This document shows positions 60,501-64,000 of a DNA stretch of 64,000 nucleotides, in pieces. Position numbers and translations under genes: made by a program. Source of the DNA: CBDBZL01 sp965213545 (GTDB lineage Bacteria; Pseudomonadota; Alphaproteobacteria; Sphingomonadales; Sphingomonadaceae); assembly GCA_965213545.1 (NCBI GenBank), contig CBDBZL010000002.1, positions 434,001 through 498,000 of the forward strand, written 5' to 3'. How positions within the stretch are numbered: position 1 is the stretch's first letter; the number at the start of each line of letters is the position of its first letter. The notes under the pieces were generated by a model. The model did no database searches, was not told the origin of the DNA, and saw only the letters and a program-made list of their open reading frames with translations.

Positions 60501-60731
60501 CGGCGCCAGTCCCTCGCGCGACTTTGCCTGTTGCGTGATTTCGCCTGAAACTGTGCGGATGGGCGCGGGATGCTCGATCAGAACATGGCTGAACCCCGCA
60601 TCACCAGCAGAGTTTGCTCCCGCCCTCCCGCCGGGCGCTGCATCGGCCTGCGTGTCACGCGACAAGGCGCGGATGCGCAGAAAGGTTGGGCGGGTTTTGT
60701 CCGGGCGGGTTGCTGAAATGGGTTTGTGCAT
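57558..60731 (-). CDS. glgE: Maltosyltransferase GlgE with an extra N-terminal domain
   Basis: 1057 residues from ATG 60731 (MHKPISATRP), with GGAA 6 bases upstream; an earlier start at 60791 is possible. GlgE extends alpha-1,4-glucan using alpha-maltose-1-phosphate. The canonical enzyme begins near residue 402 (RIVIENLEPSVAGG), and its GH13 residues are Asp779 in KTFRVDNPHTK, Glu808 in FLSEAF and Asp866 in NTPDIN, all present. Residues 1-400 are additional: segments such as GFSHVLIEHPAP, LRLRLDRFALEDELVARHPD, FAGFVFDMLD and ILFIGSAPGA mimic successive GH13 barrel strands. The expected acid/base Glu is replaced (IGS instead of IGE), suggesting a degenerate second barrel. Similar long forms occur, to my recollection, in other alphaproteobacteria. 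Confidence 0.93.
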   Translation of the reverse strand: MHKPISATRPDKTRPTFLRIRALSRDTQADAAPGGRAGANSAGDAGFSHVLIEHPAPIRTVSGEITQQAKSREGLAPLLRLRLDRFALEDELVARHPDSFAIRRETGEHSVIDPRRPAPASGEARLRIRREDVPAEIEDALARALSQLAGSGFAGFVFDMLDPRAAPFVGRLLAQVRRAHPNILFIGSAPGATREEAAALAKAGIDTLLSSFGWWDMKARWLADEHDRLAGTLPLIAEIPAAAAGQASDPEQARALLLAAGFSASGLIVPDTMAQRCSNTGALLEAAGEAARLGGAMRPLASQGCPLSAFVRLDAVSPREAERAAMLLVNTGADPLPMPAHLLAGQKWQRFERLTGGGLPFAPFAPHEARFLRAEAFEPVVIRAPGAKKGAAGAEAAARSPRIVIENLEPSVAGGPFPVKRVVGDMVDVTCDIYTDGHEMVGAELRWRAETDEQWRSVPMLEEGNDVWSASFELERLGRHEFVIEAWDDRFGYFRDGLVKKVVAGVAAPVDFLEGRAFLERALARAGSAQAAVLKEALAGLEQSEEDAECADILASPNLAQVMDALDPRPHATKSHAQQIDAERIEARFSAWYELFPRSMTPVPRAGDKRRHGTLRDVIDHLPRVQAMGFDTLYFPPIHPIGNKNRKGPNNTLTPGPDDPGSPYAIGGEDGGHDALHRELGTFEDFRALVAAAKEHGLELALDFAIQCSPDHPWLKKHPGWFAWRPDGSMKYAENPPKKYQDIVNVDFYGPDAVPGLWLALRDVILLWVSEGVKTFRVDNPHTKPLPFWEWMIREVRMRHPEVIFLSEAFTRPKVMYRLAKVGYSQSYTYFTWRNQKAELVDYIEELTTTAPKDFFRPHFFINTPDINPVFLQTGGRAAHRIRAVLAATLSGLWGVYSGFELCDAAPLPGKEEYLDSEKYEVRPREWRAPGDIVDEITMLNRLRRGHPALQTHLNTKFYQAYDDNIIYYGKRAPDGGDMVLIAVNMDPHEAHGCDFELPLWEFGLPDDASIAAEDLVSGERFTWQGKIHQLTLTPDDPYRIWRIEAPQASLTEIAHG

Positions 60732-60740
60732 CGTTTTTCC

Positions 60741-60765
60741 AACAGGGCAAATGGGTGTGTGTTCC
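60741..60765 (-). promoter_or_regulatory. EcfG-like general stress promoter upstream of glgE
   Basis: On the minus strand, GGAAC (60765-60761), 16 bases, then TGTT (60744-60741) closely matches the alphaproteobacterial EcfG consensus GGAAC-N16/17-CGTT. The GTT ends 10 bases before the predicted glgE ATG at 60731, so transcription would begin at or next to the start codon, giving a leaderless or very short leader. Confidence 0.5.
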
Positions 60766-60896
60766 GCCGAGCCGGGCTGGCCAGCGGACAATCGGCGATC
60801 TTGGGTGCTAAAAGAGGTTTATGAAGGCTCCGGATCGTCCGGCGTAGTGCCGGTGGCGCCCAACAGATGTCGGGGTCGTGATCGAAACGCGCGCGA

Positions 60897-61223
60897 TCAC
60901 TTGGGCCCCTGTGCCCCATCGCCAAGCACCACGCGAAAACCCTCGAATTCGGGATGACCCAGATAAAGCGGGCGATTGCCGCCAGCATCGGCATGCGCCT
61001 TGCGGAAGGCGTCCGAACGCGTCCAGTCGAGGAAATGCTCCTCGCTTTGCCAGATGGTGTGCGAGGAATAGAGCGTATGGTCGTCGCGTTCGGGACCGCG
61101 CAGCAGCTTGAAGTCCCGAAAGCCGGCAACGTTCTCGAGATGCGAATCGCGGCTGCGCCAGACCTCCTCGAACGCCTCTTCCTCGCCCTTGACGATGCGA
61201 AATCGGTTCATGGCGATGTACAT
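60897..61223 (-). CDS. ABM/IsdG-like small monooxygenase-fold protein
   Basis: 108 residues, ferredoxin-like dimeric alpha/beta-barrel of the antibiotic biosynthesis monooxygenase family. It has MNRFRIVKGEEEAFEEVWRS at the start, LLRGPERDDHTLYSSHTIW, and WTRSDAFRKAHADAG, close to the IsdG/HmoB pattern with Trp and His used in heme breakdown (Asn6, Trp67 and His76-77 are candidates). AAGGAA lies 12 bases upstream. It may be a heme-degrading enzyme or a quinol-type monooxygenase; the sequence does not settle this. It stands between glgE and pobA, on the same strand, without overlap. Confidence 0.8.
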   Translation of the reverse strand: MYIAMNRFRIVKGEEEAFEEVWRSRDSHLENVAGFRDFKLLRGPERDDHTLYSSHTIWQSEEHFLDWTRSDAFRKAHADAGGNRPLYLGHPEFEGFRVVLGDGAQGPK

Positions 61224-61296
61224 GGTCGGTCAAATTCCTTGCTGTGCGTATGGGCCGCCTAGCAGGGCGCGCGCCCCATCGGCAACCGCTGGCCCT

Positions 61297-62466
61297 TCAG
61301 ACCTGCAGTCCGACATAGTTTTCCGCGATGCTCGTCTGCGCCGCGCGGCTGGTGGCGATATAGTCGAGCTCGGCTACCTGCATCCGCCGCTCGAACGGTC
61401 CGTCCTCGGGGAACCGGTGCATTAGCCTGGTCAGCGCCCAGCTGAAACGCTCCGACTTCCACACGCGGGCAAGCGCGGTGTCCGAATAGGCGGCAACGGC
61501 GTCGGTGTCATTGCGCTTAAAAAAGCCTGCAAGCGCACGTGAGGCGTAGTGAACGTCGCTCGCCGCCAGGTTCAATCCCTTGGCGCCCGTCGGCGGGACA
61601 ATATGGGCGCAATCGCCCGCCAGCAGCAGCGAGCCATAACGCATCGGGGCAAAGACATAGCTGCGCAGCGGCGCGATGCTCTTCTCGATCGCAGGGCCGA
61701 TCGTCATGTGACCCGCCGCCTGGGGACCAAGGCGGGTGGCGAGCTCGTCCCACAGCCGGGCATCGGGCCAATCCTCCACCCGTTCGCCATCGGCAACATC
61801 GATATAATAGCGGCTGCGCACGGACGAGCGCATGCTAGCGAGCGCGAAGCCATTCTCGTGATTGGCGTAAATCAGTTCATGATTGCATGGCGGCACGTCG
61901 GCCAGAATGCCTATCCAGCCGAACGGATAGACACGCTCGTATTCGGTCCCCAGCGCTTCGGGAAAGGCCCTGCGGCTGGGCCCGTGAAAGCCGTCGCAGC
62001 CGACCACGAAACGGGCCTGCACCTCGTTGTCGCGCCCATCCTTGCGGTAGGTAACGCGCGGCGTTTCGCCCTCCACGTCGTGCAATGTGACGTCTGCGGC
62101 TTCGTAGATAACCTCCAAGCCGCGCTCGTCGCAGGCGTTCATCAGGTCGCGGGTGACTTCGGTCTGACCGTAGACGGTGACGTTCTTGCCGGTAAGCTCG
62201 GCCAGATCGATGCGGATCAGCCGTTCGCCGTCGGCCAGGTTGAAGCCCGCATGCGGCAGGCCCTCGGCCTTGAGACGGGCGTCGAGCCCCAGCCGCTCCA
62301 TCAGCGAGACGGTGATGGTCTCGAGCACGCCGGCCCGGATCCGCGACAACACGTAGCTGGGCGAACGTGCTTCCAGCACCACGCAATCGACACCCTCGGC
62401 TCGCAGAAGATGACCGAGCAGCAAACCCGCTGGCCCCGCACCAATGATGCAAACCTGTGTCTTCAA
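61297..62466 (-). CDS. pobA: 4-Hydroxybenzoate 3-monooxygenase
   Basis: 389 residues from a TTG at 62466, chosen because GGAAGGA lies 6 bases upstream and the product then matches the usual PobA length; the nearby ATG is out of frame. An FAD- and NADPH-dependent enzyme, it hydroxylates 4-hydroxybenzoate to protocatechuate. Visible: FAD motif CIIGAGPAGLLLGHLL, ARSPSYVLSRIRAGVLE, the second motif GCDGFHGPSRRAFP (DG) and LLAGDCAHIVPPTGAKGLNLA (GD), all in PobA order. No pobR or protocatechuate dioxygenase gene is nearby. Confidence 0.93.
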   Translation of the reverse strand: MKTQVCIIGAGPAGLLLGHLLRAEGVDCVVLEARSPSYVLSRIRAGVLETITVSLMERLGLDARLKAEGLPHAGFNLADGERLIRIDLAELTGKNVTVYGQTEVTRDLMNACDERGLEVIYEAADVTLHDVEGETPRVTYRKDGRDNEVQARFVVGCDGFHGPSRRAFPEALGTEYERVYPFGWIGILADVPPCNHELIYANHENGFALASMRSSVRSRYYIDVADGERVEDWPDARLWDELATRLGPQAAGHMTIGPAIEKSIAPLRSYVFAPMRYGSLLLAGDCAHIVPPTGAKGLNLAASDVHYASRALAGFFKRNDTDAVAAYSDTALARVWKSERFSWALTRLMHRFPEDGPFERRMQVAELDYIATSRAAQTSIAENYVGLQV

Positions 62467-62609
62467 CTCATGTCCTTCCCCGCCACGCCGACCACTCTGG
62501 CGCACGCTTCATCTAGTCGGACAAACAGGCGTCGGCCCCGTTCCAAGAATTGATGGCGGTCAAGCCAAAGATATTGGCAGGGCGGGCAAAGCATGCACAA
62601 GGCCCGTTG

Positions 62610-64000
62610 ATGGAACCGATTGCTGCATATGCCTGTGCTCGGCTCGAACGGCGGGGCAAGGCCGCGCTCCTCGTGGTCGACAATCCGCCGCTGAATGCCA
62701 TTTCGCACGCCGTGCGCAAGGCGATCATGCGGGCGGTGGACGAAGTGGAGCGCGATCCTGCGATAGAGGCGCTGGTCATCGCATGCGCGGGCCGCAGCTT
62801 CTTCGTGGGTGCGGATATCGCCGAGTTCAAGGCCGGCCCCCAGCCGCCGCTGCTGCGCGAAGTGGTGGCGGCGCTCGACGGCTGCGCCAAGCCGGTTATC
62901 GCGGCGATCCATGGAATGGCGCTTGGCGGCGGGCTGGAAGTGGCGCTGGGGTGCCATTACCGGATCGCGGCCGCCGGCACCAAGCTGGGGCTGCCAGAGG
63001 TCAAGCTCGGACTGATCCCGGGCGCGGGCGCGCTGCGTCTGCTGCCCCGCCTGGCCGGTGTGGAGATGACGCTAGAAATGGCGTGCCTTGGCGGGCGGGT
63101 CTCGGCGGAAGAGGCGGCGGCGGCCGGAATGATCGACCAGGTTGCCCAAGGCGACGTGACCGAAGCGGCGCTTGCTTTCGCCGCCACCGGCATTGCCGTG
63201 CGGCCCACCTCGGCCCGTGCGATCCCCCCCACAACAGACGATGTGTTCGACGCATTCGCCAGCAAGAATGCGCGCAAGCTGCGCCATCTCGACGCTCCGC
63301 CCGCCGCGATCCGCGTGTTGCGCGCAGCCGCTGCGGGCGAGGATGCGCAGGCGGTGCAGTTGGAGACCGAATTGTTCGCCCGGTTGCGCGAGGGCACCCA
63401 GAGCAAAGCGCTGCGCCATCTGTTCGCCGGCGAGCGCGACGCTGCGCGCATGCCCCGGGTCAAGGGCGTGGAGCCGGTGCGGATCGACAGCATCGGTATC
63501 GTGGGCGCCGGAACGATGGGAACCGGCATTGCCGCCGCCGCCCTGGCCGCGGGTTTCGAAATCATGCTGCACGACCGGAACGACGACGCGCTGAGCCGGG
63601 CCAAGGCTGGCGTGCTATCGATCATGGAGAAGAACGTCAAAGCCGGGCGAATGGATGCAGGCGCAGGCGGTGCGGCGGCGCGCAAGCTTTCCACCTCGAG
63701 CAGTCTGGCAGACCTTGGTAGCACTGATCTGGTGATCGAGGCGGCGTTCGAGAACCTGGCGGTCAAGCAGGCGATCTTCGCCGAACTGGCGCAAGGGGCG
63801 CAACCCGGCTGCATCTTCGCCACCAACACATCGTATCTCGACATCGATGCCATCGCGGATACCGGCGGCCGGCCCGAACGCAGCATTGGCCTGCATTACT
63901 TTTCGCCCGCCAACGTAATGAAGCTGCTCGAGATCGTGCCGGGGAAAGCCACTTCGGACCGGACGCTGGCAAGCGCATTGTGGCTGGCAAAGAAGCTGGG
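62610..64000 (+). CDS. Enoyl-CoA hydratase/3-hydroxyacyl-CoA dehydrogenase fusion (FadJ/FadB-like), cut by right edge
   Basis: 463 codons from ATG 62610 (AAGG 7 bases upstream) to the window end; an in-frame ATG at 62553 would add 19 residues. The crotonase domain comes first: VVDNPPLNAISHAVRKAI, the oxyanion motif GRSFFVGADIAEF, and IHGMALGGGLEVALGCHYRI with the catalytic Glu, then LPEVKLGLIPGAGALRLLPR. A linker follows, then the NAD-binding 3-hydroxyacyl-CoA dehydrogenase domain, starting IGIVGAGTMGTGIAAAAL, with DLVIEAAFENLAVKQ and FATNTSYL, and HYFSPANVMKLLEIV at the edge. It carries out two steps of fatty-acid or aromatic-acid beta-oxidation. It is divergent from pobA (143-bp gap). Confidence 0.93.
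   Translation, partial: MEPIAAYACARLERRGKAALLVVDNPPLNAISHAVRKAIMRAVDEVERDPAIEALVIACAGRSFFVGADIAEFKAGPQPPLLREVVAALDGCAKPVIAAIHGMALGGGLEVALGCHYRIAAAGTKLGLPEVKLGLIPGAGALRLLPRLAGVEMTLEMACLGGRVSAEEAAAAGMIDQVAQGDVTEAALAFAATGIAVRPTSARAIPPTTDDVFDAFASKNARKLRHLDAPPAAIRVLRAAAAGEDAQAVQLETELFARLREGTQSKALRHLFAGERDAARMPRVKGVEPVRIDSIGIVGAGTMGTGIAAAALAAGFEIMLHDRNDDALSRAKAGVLSIMEKNVKAGRMDAGAGGAAARKLSTSSSLADLGSTDLVIEAAFENLAVKQAIFAELAQGAQPGCIFATNTSYLDIDAIADTGGRPERSIGLHYFSPANVMKLLEIVPGKATSDRTLASALWLAKKL

Overview
The window is GC-rich chromosomal DNA with tightly packed, overlapping operons. Its gene content points to an alphaproteobacterium, most probably of the order Sphingomonadales (Erythrobacteraceae or Sphingomonadaceae). 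The indicators are a mitofilin/Mic60-like gene beside hemC-hemD, a TonB receptor with hydrolase and MFS partners, homogentisate-pathway genes, an alphaproteobacterial-style UvrB, and a possible EcfG-type stress promoter. The genus is not claimed. No rRNA, tRNA, CRISPR array, integrase or insertion sequence was seen.

1-5.2 kb (minus strand): a circularly permuted ATP-grasp ligase, an alpha-E protein, a transglutaminase-like protease and, cut by the left edge, the first 22 codons of the proteasome-like protease Anbu. This is the predicted peptide ligase/peptidase system known mostly from comparative genomics. An alpha/beta hydrolase and a DUF3617-type lipoprotein lie upstream. 5.3-9.1 kb (plus): uvrB, then a visibly more AT-rich cassette of a Cro/CI-like regulator with HicA and HicB, then a small lipoprotein. 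9.1-15.2 kb: a ScsB/DsbD-type thiol reductase, a UbiH/COQ6-family hydroxylase, and a heme operon hemC-hemD-mic60. 15.3-24.2 kb (plus): tsaD-gpsA-flippase (with an apparent frameshift)-ompA-like, a 49-residue membrane protein overlapping a helix-hairpin-helix protein, a lone receiver domain, methylmalonyl-CoA epimerase, an LprI-like secreted protein and a biotin-dependent acyl-CoA carboxylase subunit.

24.3-29.0 kb (minus): a complete type I secretion system (TolC-like, ABC, HlyD-like) with no visible substrate. 29.3-34.2 kb (plus): a MacAB-type efflux operon with its own outer-membrane factor and with the ATPase and permease on separate genes. 34.2-38.4 kb (minus): a tyrosine/4-hydroxyphenylpyruvate degradation operon hppD-VOC protein-maiA-fah, then a pirin gene; homogentisate dioxygenase is absent. 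38.5-43.9 kb: a TetR regulator divergent from a TonB receptor-alpha/beta hydrolase-MFS operon, with a clear 8-bp-arm palindrome between them.

43.9-60.7 kb (minus): a 17-kb alpha-glucan/trehalose operon, glgE - treS::maltokinase - glgB - glgX - treZ - malQ - treY, with almost every junction overlapping. It encodes a closed cycle between trehalose and branched alpha-glucan through maltose-1-phosphate, with no glgC, glgA, glgP, otsA or otsB in the window. Its GlgE carries an extra ~400-residue N-terminal region that looks like a catalytically dead GH13 barrel. A GGAAC-N16-TGTT sequence just upstream suggests general-stress (EcfG) control. 60.9-64 kb: an ABM/IsdG-like small protein, pobA, and the start of a crotonase/3-hydroxyacyl-CoA dehydrogenase fusion cut by the right edge.
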